Below the pieces are notes generated by a model that searched no databases, was not told the DNA's origin, and saw only the letters and a program-made list of their open reading frames with translations. DNA of 64,000 nt from Lachnospiraceae bacterium (GTDB lineage Bacteria > Bacillota > Clostridia > Lachnospirales > Lachnospiraceae): positions 62,001 to 126,000 of the forward strand of contig JAQUVX010000009.1 in NCBI GenBank assembly GCA_028693165.1. Reading direction: 5' to 3'. This document shows positions 35,992 through 44,560 of the stretch, in pieces. Both the position numbers and the translations under genes were made by a program. Numbering within the stretch: position 1 is the first letter of the stretch; each line of letters begins with the position of its first letter.

Positions 35992-36062
35992 GAGGCACGC
36001 AGATGTATTTGTCATGCGTAGCATGACGCGTGCCTCGCAGCAAGTACGCCGGGGCGTACTTG
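35992..36062 (+). repeat. Pair of strong hairpins before the ECF gene
   Basis: GAGGCACGC (35992-36000) pairs with GCGTGCCTC (36028-36036) and encloses TCATGC-GTA-GCATGA; next is a 22-nt palindrome CAAGTACGCC-GG-GGCGTACTTG (36041-36062). They end 33 bp before the start codon. With the two preceding elements they account for the gene-free stretch 35711-36094. Confidence 0.6.
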
Positions 36063-36094
36063 AATTGTATCTGTAAGGAAAAGAGGATAAGGAA

Positions 36095-36631
36095 ATGAGA
36101 ACAAGAACAAAGACAACAAACATGGTGCTCTCTGCGGCACTGCTGGCGATCGGCATGGTGCTGCCGTTTCTGACCGGACAGATTCAGGTGATCGGAAACA
36201 AGATTTCGCCGATGCATCTGCCGGTGCTGATCTGCGGATATGTGTGCGGCTGGCAGTACGGACTGGCCGTGGGCATCATTCTTCCGATTCTGCGCAGTCT
36301 GACCTTCGGTATGCCGCCGCTGATGCCGACCGCCGCGGCCATGGCCGTGGAGATGGGCGTATATGGTCTGATGACCGGACTTTTGTATGCCACGCTGCCG
36401 AAGAAGAACAGCTCGATCTATATCTCCCTGATCGCAGCCATGATTCTGGGCCGTCTTGCGTGGGGAATGGCAAGTGTGGTATTATATGGACTGGCAGGCA
36501 CCGGAAAGGTGTTCACGCTGCCGATGTTTTTCACGGGAGCCGTGATCAATGCGGTTCCGGCGCTGATTATACAGATTATTTTGATTCCGGCGATCGTGAT
36601 TGCACTGAAGAAAGCGAAGCTTATGGACTGA
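36095..36631 (+). CDS. ECF transporter substrate-binding (S) component
   Basis: 178-aa hydrophobic protein with about six membrane segments. N-terminal TKTTNMVLSAALLAIGMVLPF and MHLPVLICGYVCGWQYGL followed by GMPPLMPTAAAMAVEMGVYGL resemble S components of energy-coupling-factor importers (DUF3816/ECF-S group). The ATPase and T units would be shared and encoded elsewhere. Substrate unknown; the adjacent kinase suggests a vitamin- or nucleoside-like molecule that is trapped by phosphorylation. AGAGGATAAGGAA precedes the ATG, behind a long structured leader. Confidence 0.85.
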   Translation: MRTRTKTTNMVLSAALLAIGMVLPFLTGQIQVIGNKISPMHLPVLICGYVCGWQYGLAVGIILPILRSLTFGMPPLMPTAAAMAVEMGVYGLMTGLLYATLPKKNSSIYISLIAAMILGRLAWGMASVVLYGLAGTGKVFTLPMFFTGAVINAVPALIIQIILIPAIVIALKKAKLMD

Positions 36632-36639
36632 GAGGATTT

Positions 36640-37311
36640 ATGATGGAAGAACAACGAGAAGACGCTGCCCTGAAGGACAGCATATGGTACCGGAAGGTAT
36701 CGGGAGAGATTGAGCAGGCGTTGAAGAGAAGTAGTAGCGGTGCGGGGAGCAGCGCTGATTGCGGTGCCGGGAGTGCCGCTGCCGGTGATCTGCTCCGGCC
36801 GGTGCTGGTGGCGATTGACGGCCCCTGCACCAGCGGCAAGACGACACTGGCCCGGCTTCTCGCCGGGGAGTTTGACTGCAATGTGTTTCATATGGATGAC
36901 TTTTTTCTGCGCCCGGAGCAGAGGACGCCGGAGCGGCTTGCGCAAATCGGCGGAAATGTGGATTATGAACGGTTTCAGGAGGAGGTTCTAAAGCCGGTTT
37001 TGGAAGGGCGTCCGGTGTGCTATCGGCGCTATGACTGCGGTCAGAAAACGCTGGCCGATCAGGTTCTGGCTCCGGTTCGCCGCCTCAATCTGATCGAGGG
37101 CTCTTACAGTCTGCATCCTTATTTTGGAAATTGTTATGATCTGGCCTATTGCCTGGCGATTGACCCGGAGGAGCAGAAGATGCGAATCCTGAGACGAAAC
37201 GGGGAATCCATGCTGGAGCGTTTCGTCAGCGAATGGATTCCCAAAGAAAATGCGTATCTTGATACCTTTAAGATTCGGGAGACTGCAGATGTTCTCGCAC
37301 CTGCTGAATGA
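36640..37311 (+). CDS. P-loop kinase, uridine kinase/phosphoribulokinase-like
   Basis: 223 aa. An N-terminal Ser/Gly/Ala-rich stretch (about 25-50) precedes the Walker A motif AIDGPCTSGKTTLARLL near residue 65, the acceptor-site block VFHMDDFFLRPEQRT and a lid-like region (GQKTLADQV). The family phosphorylates nucleosides or small polar metabolites; the substrate is not clear. It starts 8 bp after the ECF gene with its ribosome binding site in that gene's end, so the two are coupled. Its last 44 bp overlap the 3' end of the convergent DUF3842 gene. Confidence 0.85.
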   Translation: MMEEQREDAALKDSIWYRKVSGEIEQALKRSSSGAGSSADCGAGSAAAGDLLRPVLVAIDGPCTSGKTTLARLLAGEFDCNVFHMDDFFLRPEQRTPERLAQIGGNVDYERFQEEVLKPVLEGRPVCYRRYDCGQKTLADQVLAPVRRLNLIEGSYSLHPYFGNCYDLAYCLAIDPEEQKMRILRRNGESMLERFVSEWIPKENAYLDTFKIRETADVLAPAE

Positions 37312-37690
37312 CAATGGCGATGATCTCGTTGAGAGACATGTTTTCACAGCCTGCCACGTGATGATTGCACCGGTTGACCGGCATCAGAAGCTGGCAGGCT
37401 TTGCTTTGCCCTACGGCAACCGCCATGGCCGGGGTCACTTCACCGAAGAGAGAGTCCGCGATGACGATTCCGATCGGCCCGATGATGATATCGGAGTCGC
37501 GGGCCGCCACGATCACCGGATTCTCCCCGGTAGCGCCGTAGTCGGCACCGGCTTTGAGCATGGCTGCCGTGGCGATGCTGTTGGTTCCAATGGCAAGAAG
37601 CTCCTGCTTCGGAAATTCTTTTTTCAGCTGTTCTACGATGGCTTTCCCCATCCGGCCGCCCTGGCCGTCAATGATCGTAATTTTTTTCAT
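37268..37690 (-). CDS. DUF3842 family protein
   Basis: 140-aa protein with a Rossmann-like N-terminus (ITIIDGQGGRMGKAIVEQL) and the conserved run IIIGPIGIVIADSLFGEVTP, characteristic of DUF3842, a family found mainly in anaerobic Clostridia. Two Cys/His elements (NRCNHHVAGCENM) lie near the C-terminus and could bind metal. Function unknown. The gene is divergent from the DJ-1-like gene and convergent with the kinase gene, overlapping its end. Confidence 0.85.
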   Translation of the reverse strand: MKKITIIDGQGGRMGKAIVEQLKKEFPKQELLAIGTNSIATAAMLKAGADYGATGENPVIVAARDSDIIIGPIGIVIADSLFGEVTPAMAVAVGQSKACQLLMPVNRCNHHVAGCENMSLNEIIAIVIQQVREHLQSPES

Positions 37691-37823
37691 ATGTAAAATC
37701 CTCAGTTCCGGTTAAAAAAGGTTGTTTTTCTACAAAAATCAGTTTATCATAAAAAGAGAAAAATGTAAAATATGCCGTGATCCGACAGGATCTGGCTGCA
37801 AAGCAGCAGAAAGGGGTATCAAC

Positions 37824-38375
37824 ATGGCAAAAGCATATGCAATGATTGCAAATGGAACGGAGGAGGCGGAGTGCCTCGGCGTGGTGGATATTTTGAGAAG
37901 AAGCGGGATTGAGACGGTGCTGGTATCGGTGGAGGCCGGCAAAGATGTGGTGTCCTCCCACAATGTGCGCATTCAGGCGGACGCGACGGTGGCGGAGACG
38001 GATTTCTCCGATGGAGACGTGATTTTCCTGCCGGGCGGTATGCCGGGTTCGGAGCATTTATCTGCATGCGAACCGCTGATCGCAGCGATCAGACAGTCGA
38101 TCGCAGACGGAAGAAGAATCGCCGCAATCTGTGCAGCACCGGCAGTCGTTCTGGGCCGCCACGGACTGTTGGCCGGAAAGCGCGCAACCTGCTATCCGGG
38201 CTTTGAGGGAGACTTAAAAGATGCCGAGTATGTCCTGGAGGGCGTTGTGACCGACGGCATCTTCACCACCGGCAAAGGCCTCGGTGTCGTGCTGGATCTG
38301 GGTCTGGAGATCGTGAGACTGCTGATCAGCGAAGAAGCCGCAGAGAAGACAAAGAAGGCAATCCAGTATTGTTAA
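37824..38375 (+). CDS. DJ-1/PfpI family protein
   Basis: 183 aa, full-length DJ-1 superfamily. The nucleophile Cys is in AAICAAPAVVLGRHGLL, and the conserved Glu in MIANGTEEAE near residue 16; GGMPGSEHL matches the DJ-1 oxyanion region. Members act as glyoxalase III/deglycase-like or chaperone proteins; which applies is unknown. ATG 37824 follows AAAGGGG; the longer open frame from 37722 covers the intergenic promoter region and is unlikely. Confidence 0.92.
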   Translation: MAKAYAMIANGTEEAECLGVVDILRRSGIETVLVSVEAGKDVVSSHNVRIQADATVAETDFSDGDVIFLPGGMPGSEHLSACEPLIAAIRQSIADGRRIAAICAAPAVVLGRHGLLAGKRATCYPGFEGDLKDAEYVLEGVVTDGIFTTGKGLGVVLDLGLEIVRLLISEEAAEKTKKAIQYC

Positions 38376-38415
38376 AACCCGGTTTTTCCCTTAGACAGCC
38401 ATAATGTGACAGCAG

Positions 38416-38452
38416 GTTCCCCCGCCTCAAAGACGATTTGAGGTGGGGGAAC
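38416..38452 (+). terminator. Strong hairpin after the DJ-1-like gene
   Basis: GTTCCCCCGCCTCAAA pairs with TTTGAGGTGGGGGAAC (one G-T pair), loop of 5 nt; outer TGACA/TGTCA arms extend it. The T-tract is poor. The rest of the space up to 38648 is AT-rich and carries short TTGAAA/TATCAAAAA-type repeats but no promoter that I trust. Confidence 0.6.
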
Positions 38453-38648
38453 TTGTCATATCAATAATTTGAAACAAATATCAAAAATTCAAAACTTCTG
38501 ACTGCTCCAGTTTCCAAAGTATCAAAAAATCCATAAAAACCATAAGAAATTTGATATACGGGAGAAAGAAAGTAACGTATGATAAAAACAACCAAGAGGC
38601 AGTGTGATGCGGTCCGGGGAGACCGTGAAGAAAGGGAGGGTTTATTTT

Positions 38649-39767
38649 ATGAAGAAGAAACTGATTAGTGCTTTGATGGCAACAGCAATGGTAACGACAG
38701 CGTTGGCAGGCTGTGCACCGAAGCCGGTGGAGAGTACCACCGCAGCTCCGGCCGAGACAGCAGCTCCGGCAGCAGGCGAGACCACCGCAGCAGGACAAAC
38801 CGCAGCCGCAGACACCGCAGATCTTCCGGTGCTGAAAGTAGCTGTGATGCCATTCTTAAACAGTATTCCGATCGTTTATATGCAGAATGAGGGACTGGAT
38901 GTTGCCAACGGCTTCAAGATTGAGCCGGTTTACTTTGCAAACGGCGGCGCCATGAACGAAGCGCTGGCAGCAGATCAGTGGGAAGTAGGAACCCTGAGTG
39001 CAGCCGCCGTCAACTCACTGGCAATCTACGGTGCGTACTGTATCGCAGATATCGGACATTCTGAGGGCGGCCTGTACACTCTGAGCAAACAGGATTCTCC
39101 AATCGCACAGGTGAAGGGTGCAAATCCTTCTTACCCGGACATATATGGTGATGCAGAGACGTTGAAGGGTGCGATCATCGCAACCAACACCGGTACCATC
39201 TCCCATTTGAACGTAATCAAATGGCTGGAAAAATTCGGTCTGACTACCGAAGATGTCGAAATCGTACATATGGATTTTCCATCCGCATACCAGGCACTGA
39301 TGACCGGTAACTGTGATGTCGCTGCCCTGAATCCTCCGACCTCCTATGTGGCAGAGGGCGAAGGCATGGTAGTAACCTCCAGTCTGACAGCACTGGAAGT
39401 TCCGCAGTTTGATTCCATTATCGTAAGCAATAAAGCGTTTACCGACCGCAAAGACGTGCTGGTAAACTATACAAAGGCATTCTTCCAGGCAACCGATGCA
39501 CTGCAGGCTGACCCGGATATGGCAGCACAGCTTCTGCTTGACTGGTATACCGAGAATGGTTCCGAGTCTGCAATCGAGTCCTGCAAAACCGAGATTACCA
39601 CCAGACCGTTTGTTACCTCTGACGAGGAGAAAACCATCTCCATCGGCGATTCTGTACAGGTGACCGGAGAATTCTGGGTATCTCAGGAACTGCTGGATGA
39701 AGCAAAATTCCCGGAGATCGCAAAACATATTGATGATACCATCGTGAAAGAAGCACTGGGTTTCTAA
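38649..39767 (+). CDS. NitT/TauT-type ABC transporter substrate-binding lipoprotein
   Basis: 372 aa. The lipoprotein signal ends in TTALAGC; a linker of about 35 residues rich in Thr, Ala, Pro and Glu anchors the periplasmic-binding-type domain. LKVAVMPFLNSIPIVYMQNEGL begins the NMT1/TauA-like fold, and the pattern NGGAMNEALAADQWEVGTLS is typical of sulfonate/nitrate/taurine receptors. Ligand unknown; the sulfatase in the same cluster suggests a sulfate ester or sulfonate. ATG 38649 follows AGGGAGG; the open frame from 38604 lacks a ribosome binding site. Confidence 0.92.
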   Translation: MKKKLISALMATAMVTTALAGCAPKPVESTTAAPAETAAPAAGETTAAGQTAAADTADLPVLKVAVMPFLNSIPIVYMQNEGLDVANGFKIEPVYFANGGAMNEALAADQWEVGTLSAAAVNSLAIYGAYCIADIGHSEGGLYTLSKQDSPIAQVKGANPSYPDIYGDAETLKGAIIATNTGTISHLNVIKWLEKFGLTTEDVEIVHMDFPSAYQALMTGNCDVAALNPPTSYVAEGEGMVVTSSLTALEVPQFDSIIVSNKAFTDRKDVLVNYTKAFFQATDALQADPDMAAQLLLDWYTENGSESAIESCKTEITTRPFVTSDEEKTISIGDSVQVTGEFWVSQELLDEAKFPEIAKHIDDTIVKEALGF

Positions 39768-39790
39768 ATTAAACGAGTTGGCTAACGTGG

Positions 39791-39814
39791 GAAGGTGTCG
39801 GATGCGGCACCTTC
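39791..39814 (+). terminator. Intercistronic hairpin after the binding-protein gene
   Basis: GAAGGTG (39791-39797) pairs with CACCTTC (39808-39814) with extra inner pairs; no T-run. Such hairpins between a binding protein and its permease genes often protect the upstream mRNA or cause partial termination, giving more binding protein than permease. Confidence 0.45.
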
Positions 39815-39864
39815 TCTTCAATCAGAGGAGACGTTTCAAACAAAAAGAAAGGTGGTAATTCATC

Positions 39865-40668
39865 GTGACAGAGATGGAAAAAAAGAAACAGCGCGAGAAT
39901 CGCAAATTTGCCTGCATCTCCGTATGTTCCCTGAGTGCATTTTTTATCATCTGGTATATCGCGACTGCAATCCTGCATCTGATGCCGGATTACTGTCTGC
40001 CAAGCCCGGTTCAGGTGCTTCAGGCCTTTATTTACAAGCTGAACCATAAGGCACCGGACGGAGGAACCCTGTTCCAGCACATCGTGGCAAGCTTAAAGGT
40101 CGCCCTGAGCGGATATCTTCTGGGTGCCGTGATCGGAATCCCGTTGGGAATCTGCATGGCGTGGTTTCGGAAAATTGACCTGTTTGTGACTCCGCTGTTT
40201 GACCTGGTTCGCCCGGTTCCGACCATCGCCTGGATCCCGCTGATGATCCTGTGGTTTGGTATCGGCCTGGGTGCAAAGGCAGCGATCATCTTCGTTTCGG
40301 CCTTTATCCCCTGCGTCATCAACTCCTACGCGGGCATCAAGCAGACCAAACCGGTGCATCTCTGGGTGGCACAGACTTTCGGTGCTTCTCGCACCAAGAT
40401 GCTCTTTACCGTAGCGATTCCGACGGCTATGCCGCTGATCTTTACGGGACTTCGCATTTCGCTGCAGGCAGCATGGACGACTTTGTGCGCGGCTGAGATG
40501 CTGGCTGCAAACAAAGGTCTGGGCTACATGATCCAGTTGAACCGTTCGCTGGCAAGAGCGGATCTGATCATCGTCGGCATGCTGACCATCGGATTCATCG
40601 GCACACTGTTCGCAGTGGTGCTTGGCAAGATGGAGGATCACATGGTGAAGGGAGGAAAGAAATCATGA
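39865..40668 (+). CDS. ABC transporter permease 1 (SsuC/TauC-like)
   Basis: 267-aa membrane protein with six predicted helices. The EAA-type loop reads AGIKQTKPVHLWVAQTFGASRTKMLFTVAIPTAMPLIFTGLRI, and RPVPTIAWIPLMILWFGIGLGAK is the conserved segment of this subfamily. GTG 39865 follows AGGTGG; ATG 39874 is an alternative. It overlaps permease 2 by four bases. Both permeases belong to the same family but differ clearly, so the pore is likely a heterodimer. Confidence 0.92.
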   Translation: MTEMEKKKQRENRKFACISVCSLSAFFIIWYIATAILHLMPDYCLPSPVQVLQAFIYKLNHKAPDGGTLFQHIVASLKVALSGYLLGAVIGIPLGICMAWFRKIDLFVTPLFDLVRPVPTIAWIPLMILWFGIGLGAKAAIIFVSAFIPCVINSYAGIKQTKPVHLWVAQTFGASRTKMLFTVAIPTAMPLIFTGLRISLQAAWTTLCAAEMLAANKGLGYMIQLNRSLARADLIIVGMLTIGFIGTLFAVVLGKMEDHMVKGGKKS

Positions 40669-41453
40669 AGAAAAAATTCGTAGGAGAAAAAGCGGAGAAA
40701 ACAATCTACGCGATTCTGGCGATTGCAACGTTCTTTCTTGCATGGGCTTTCATCACCACCTTCACGGCGGCGAAGGAGACCACACCGGGACCGATCGAGG
40801 TTCTGAAGCTTCTGGTTACCTCCTTCTTCCAGCCGATTGGACGCTACACCGTCTACGGGCATCTGTACTACAGCATCCGCCGCGTGCTGATCGGCTACAC
40901 GGTAGCGACGGTGCTGGGAATCATCGTGGGACTTTCCATGGGAACCTCCCGCTATGCGGAAGCCATCATCAAACCGATTTTTGAGATGATCCGCCCAATT
41001 CCGCCGATTGCCTGGATTCCGCTGGTAATCCTGTGGTTTGGCGTAGGAGAACTTCCCAAATATGCAATTATTTTTATCGGGTCCTTCACCAATGTCACGC
41101 TGAATGCCTATACGGGAGCACAGCGCGTGGACCCAACCCTGGTCGGCTGTGCCAGAATGCTGGGAACCAGCGAACGGGATATTTTCTTAAGAGTTATTCT
41201 CCCGTCCAGTATGCCGCAGATCTTTGCAGGAATGCAGGTGGCGCTGTCCACCGCATGGATGGCAGTTCTGGCAGCGGAGATGATCGGAGCCCAGGAGGGC
41301 TGCGGCTGGATTATCCTGCGAGGCAGTGATACCACGAATATTCCGCTGGTACTGGTGGGCATGGTCATCATCGGCGTGGTTGGATTATTCCTGGCAACGA
41401 TTATGAGAATGGCAGAAAGGAAGGTATGCGCATGGAACCGAATGGACGTATAG
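40665..41453 (+). CDS. ABC transporter permease 2 (SsuC/TauC-like)
   Basis: 262-aa paralogue of permease 1, with RPIPPIAWIPLVILWFGVGELPKYA and the EAA-type loop RVDPTLVGCARMLGTSERDIFLRVILPSSMPQI. Six membrane segments. The start overlaps the end of permease 1 (ATGA) and its end overlaps the ATPase gene, so the operon is translated as a coupled series. Together the two permeases would form the channel for the lipoprotein's ligand. Confidence 0.92.
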   Translation: MKKKFVGEKAEKTIYAILAIATFFLAWAFITTFTAAKETTPGPIEVLKLLVTSFFQPIGRYTVYGHLYYSIRRVLIGYTVATVLGIIVGLSMGTSRYAEAIIKPIFEMIRPIPPIAWIPLVILWFGVGELPKYAIIFIGSFTNVTLNAYTGAQRVDPTLVGCARMLGTSERDIFLRVILPSSMPQIFAGMQVALSTAWMAVLAAEMIGAQEGCGWIILRGSDTTNIPLVLVGMVIIGVVGLFLATIMRMAERKVCAWNRMDV

Positions 41454-42205
41454 AAAAACCGATCATCACCCTGGATCATGTCAGCAAGCGTTTTGAGTCT
41501 GCCGGACGTGTCAAAGAGGTGGTAAACGATGTCAGCCTGGAGGTCAACGAGAATGAATTCGTGGTGTTGTTCGGGCCGGGTCAGTGCGGCAAGACGACGA
41601 TGATCAATCTGATCGCAGGACTTGAGCTGGCCAGCGAGGGCACCGTAACCGTGGATGAGAAGCAGGTGGACGGCCCTGGTGCGGACCGCGGCGTGGTATA
41701 TCAGACGACGGCTTTGTTTCCCTTCTGCTCGGTTATGGGCAATGTAGAATTCGGGCCAAAATCCCGCGGCATCGACAAGAAGGCCCGCAGAGAGCGCGCC
41801 CAGTATTTTATCGATCTGGTAGGTCTGCAAGGCTTTGAAAAGAGTTATCCGAACCAGCTTTCCGGCGGTATGCGGCAGCGTGTGGGAATCGCACGGGCCT
41901 ACTGCAACGACCCGAAGGTTATGCTGATGGATGAACCGTTTGGTCATCTGGACGCGCAGACCCGCTACATGATGGAGGAGGAGCTGGAGAAGATCTGGCA
42001 GAAGGAGAAGCGCACCGTAGTGTTCGTGACCAACAACATCGAGGAAGCCATTTATCTGGCAGACCGGATCATCCTTCTGACCAACTGCCCGACGACCATC
42101 AAACAGGAGTACGTCGTGGAGCTTCCGAGACCGAGAAGCTATGTGGATCCTGAATTTTTGAAGCTGCGCAGGATCATTCTGGAAAATACGGACGAGACAT
42201 TATAG
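41432..42205 (+). CDS. ABC transporter ATP-binding protein 1
   Basis: 257-aa ATPase of the nitrate/sulfonate importer family. Walker A is GPGQCGKTT (the usual second half is GSGKS or GCGKS), the signature is [14 protein letters not shown], Walker B is VMLMDEPFGHLDA and the H-loop position holds Asn (FVTNNIEEA) instead of His. ATG 41432 lies 7 nt after AAAGGAAGG; ATG 41426 is too close to it. The gene starts inside permease 2. The missing switch His suggests that this subunit may be the catalytically weaker half of an asymmetric dimer with ATPase 2. Confidence 0.92.
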   Translation: MEPNGRIEKPIITLDHVSKRFESAGRVKEVVNDVSLEVNENEFVVLFGPGQCGKTTMINLIAGLELASEGTVTVDEKQVDGPGADRGVVYQTTALFPFCSVMGNVEFGPKSRGIDKKARRERAQYFIDLVGLQGFEKSYPNQLSGGMRQRVGIARAYCNDPKVMLMDEPFGHLDAQTRYMMEEELEKIWQKEKRTVVFVTNNIEEAIYLADRIILLTNCPTTIKQEYVVELPRPRSYVDPEFLKLRRIILENTDETL

Positions 42206-42218
42206 AAAGGAGATTGTC

Positions 42219-42965
42219 ATGAGCGAGGAGAACATAAAGGTCCGGGTGACAAACCTGACGAAAAAATTCGGAGACCTGCTGGTACTGGATGACATTTCCT
42301 TCGATGTAAAACAGGGGGAATTCCTCTGCATCGTCGGGCCGACCGGCTGCGGCAAGACCACATTCTTAAACAGTCTGACCAAGCTGTACGATCTGACGGC
42401 AGGTGAGATTCTGATCAACGGCGAGCCGGTCGATCTGAAAAAGCACAACATCGCTTACATTCTCCAGGAGTATTCCGCGTTCCCGTGGCTGACGGTGGAG
42501 GAGAATATCAAATATGGCTTAAAGATCAAGAAATTCTCGGCAGAGGAGATTCAGAAGCGTGCGGATGAAGTGATCGAGATGGTGGGACTGAAGGACTATC
42601 TAAGCTATTATCCGGATCAGCTTTCCGCAAGCATGCTGCAGCGTGTGGTAATCGCCCGCGCCTTTGCCGTGCAGCCGGAATTGCTGCTGATGGATGAGCC
42701 TTACGGACAGCTGGATGTTTCGCTGCGGTTCAAGCTGGAGGATGAACTGATCCGCCTGTGGAAAAAGACGGGCACGACGGTCATCTTCATCACCCACAAC
42801 ATCGAGGAGGCCGTGTATTTGAGCGAGCGGATTCTGGTTCTGACCAACAAGCCGACCAAGATCAAGAAAGAGATCAACAACCCTCTTCCGCGGCCGAGAG
42901 ATGTCACCGCCGAGGACTTTGTTGCAATTCGAAATCACGTGACCGACCTGATCAAGTGGTGGTAA
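42219..42965 (+). CDS. ABC transporter ATP-binding protein 2 with altered signature motif
   Basis: 248-aa ATPase. Walker A GPTGCGKTT, Q-loop in ILQEYSAFPWLTVEEN, Walker B LLLMDEPYGQLDV and switch His in FITHNIEEA are canonical, but the signature is LSASMLQRVVIARA, where LSGGM is expected. ATPase 1 has the opposite pattern (good signature, altered H-loop), so the two subunits look complementary. It starts 13 bp after ATPase 1 with AAAGGAG and ends 9 bp before the sulfatase. Confidence 0.92.
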   Translation: MSEENIKVRVTNLTKKFGDLLVLDDISFDVKQGEFLCIVGPTGCGKTTFLNSLTKLYDLTAGEILINGEPVDLKKHNIAYILQEYSAFPWLTVEENIKYGLKIKKFSAEEIQKRADEVIEMVGLKDYLSYYPDQLSASMLQRVVIARAFAVQPELLLMDEPYGQLDVSLRFKLEDELIRLWKKTGTTVIFITHNIEEAVYLSERILVLTNKPTKIKKEINNPLPRPRDVTAEDFVAIRNHVTDLIKWW

Positions 42966-42974
42966 GGAGGACAT

Positions 42975-44447
42975 ATGGCAGGCAAACGACCGAATATTAT
43001 TTTGTTTATGTGTGACCAGCTGCGCTTCGATGCGCTGGGCTGCTATGGCAACAATCAGATCCACACGCCGAACATCGACCGGATCGCATTAAACGGAAGT
43101 ACCTTTGACAATCATTTCGTGCAGAACCCGGTGTGCTCGCCGTCCCGCTGCAGCGTGCTGACAGGACGTTATCCGAAGAATCACGGGACCCGGGATAATG
43201 GAATCCCGCTTCGCGATTCGGAGGTTACGCTGCCGGAGGTCCTGCGGGACAATGGCTACGTGACCGCGGCCATCGGCAAGATGCACATCACAACCCAGTT
43301 TGTGCCGAAGGAGGACGAGCAGGATGACTGGCCGGAGGACAACTACGGCTTTGACATCATCCACACTACCTGCGACTGCAAGACCGGCGAGTATTTGAAC
43401 TGGCTGAAGGAGAAGAGCCAGGCAGATTACGAGGAAGTCAAGCTGCAGGGCGAGCGGAAGATGAAAGAGGACAAGGCCTCTGCCGCGGACAAGGATTTGA
43501 GCAGAGCGCCCCAGGTCTATGAGAGCAGGATCAATCCGGAGTTTCATCAGTCTCACTGGATCGCGGACCGGATGATTGATCTGATTGATGAATCAGAGGA
43601 GGGAAAACCGTTTTTCGCCTACTGTTCCTTCGTCGATCCGCACCATCCCTTCGACCCGCCGGAGCCTTACGCGAGTATGTATGACCCGGATGTACTGGCA
43701 GAGCCGGTGACCATGGAAGGGGAGCTGGATGACAAGCCGCCGCATTTTCGAAAAGCGCGCACGGCCCATGGATTTTCCAACGAAAAATATGATTACCGCA
43801 CGCTGACCCCTCACCAGTGGGGACAGGTCAAGGCGGCTTATTACGGGATGATCACCCTGATCGATGACAACATCGGACGGGTGCTGGAGGTACTGCAAAA
43901 GAAGGGGATCGTGGAGGATACACTGATTCTCTTTACCAATGATCACGGCGAACTGCTGGGAGATCACGGTCTTCTGTTTAAGGGACCGTTCCACTACGAC
44001 TGCATCATCAAGGCACCGATGATCTTAAGCTGGCCGGGTGTGGTGCCGCAGGGTTCCCGCTACAGCCAGGTGACCGAGCATGTGGATATCATGCCGACCC
44101 TTTTGGAATATGCAGGCGTGCGGCCGCCGTACGGCGTGCAGGGCAGTTCGATGGCACCGATTCTGCGCGGCGACAAGGGTGCGGGGAAAACCTATGCCAT
44201 GACGGAATTCAACTGCTATGACTGGGGACTGAGTGTCAAGACGCTGACCGGTAAGGATTATAAGCTGACCTATTATGCGGGGGAGGATTTCGGAGAGCTT
44301 TACGACCGCAATCAGGACCCTGATGAGTTCATCAACCACTGGGATGATGAGGAGTATGAAGAGATCCGGGAATATATGCTTTACAGGCTGATGGACCGTA
44401 TCATCGAGACCGAGGATCCGCTTCCGCTGCGCATCGGCAAATATTAA
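42975..44447 (+). CDS. Sulfatase, Cys-type (formylglycine-dependent)
   Basis: 490-aa type I sulfatase, cytoplasmic as no signal peptide is seen. The metal-binding start is NIILFMCDQLRFDALGCYG; the modification motif is CSPSRCSVLTG (residues about 53-63), where the first Cys becomes formylglycine; NDHGELLGDHG and KGPFHYD complete the active site. Being last in the ABC importer operon, it probably hydrolyses an imported sulfate ester to sulfate and an alcohol. The closest relatives by overall look are arylsulfatase/choline-sulfatase-like enzymes; substrate not assignable. The maturase at 34604 could activate it. Confidence 0.94.
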   Translation: MAGKRPNIILFMCDQLRFDALGCYGNNQIHTPNIDRIALNGSTFDNHFVQNPVCSPSRCSVLTGRYPKNHGTRDNGIPLRDSEVTLPEVLRDNGYVTAAIGKMHITTQFVPKEDEQDDWPEDNYGFDIIHTTCDCKTGEYLNWLKEKSQADYEEVKLQGERKMKEDKASAADKDLSRAPQVYESRINPEFHQSHWIADRMIDLIDESEEGKPFFAYCSFVDPHHPFDPPEPYASMYDPDVLAEPVTMEGELDDKPPHFRKARTAHGFSNEKYDYRTLTPHQWGQVKAAYYGMITLIDDNIGRVLEVLQKKGIVEDTLILFTNDHGELLGDHGLLFKGPFHYDCIIKAPMILSWPGVVPQGSRYSQVTEHVDIMPTLLEYAGVRPPYGVQGSSMAPILRGDKGAGKTYAMTEFNCYDWGLSVKTLTGKDYKLTYYAGEDFGELYDRNQDPDEFINHWDDEEYEEIREYMLYRLMDRIIETEDPLPLRIGKY

Positions 44448-44453
44448 ACAGGA

Positions 44454-44500
44454 ACCTGGCTGACATTGGAGCAATCCGAATGTGCGGCCGGGTGTTTTTT
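44454..44500 (+). terminator. Terminator after the sulfatase gene
   Basis: ACCTGGCTGACATT (44454-44467) pairs with AATGTGCGGCCGGGT (44479-44493, one bulge, G-T pairs) and runs into GTTTTTT. It ends the transporter-sulfatase operon, so the YesM/YesN genes are a separate unit. Confidence 0.7.
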
Positions 44501-44560
44501 CGTCCGGTTTGTGTTACAATGAAATCATACACGAATCACGTTGTGTGGGGGAGAAAATCA

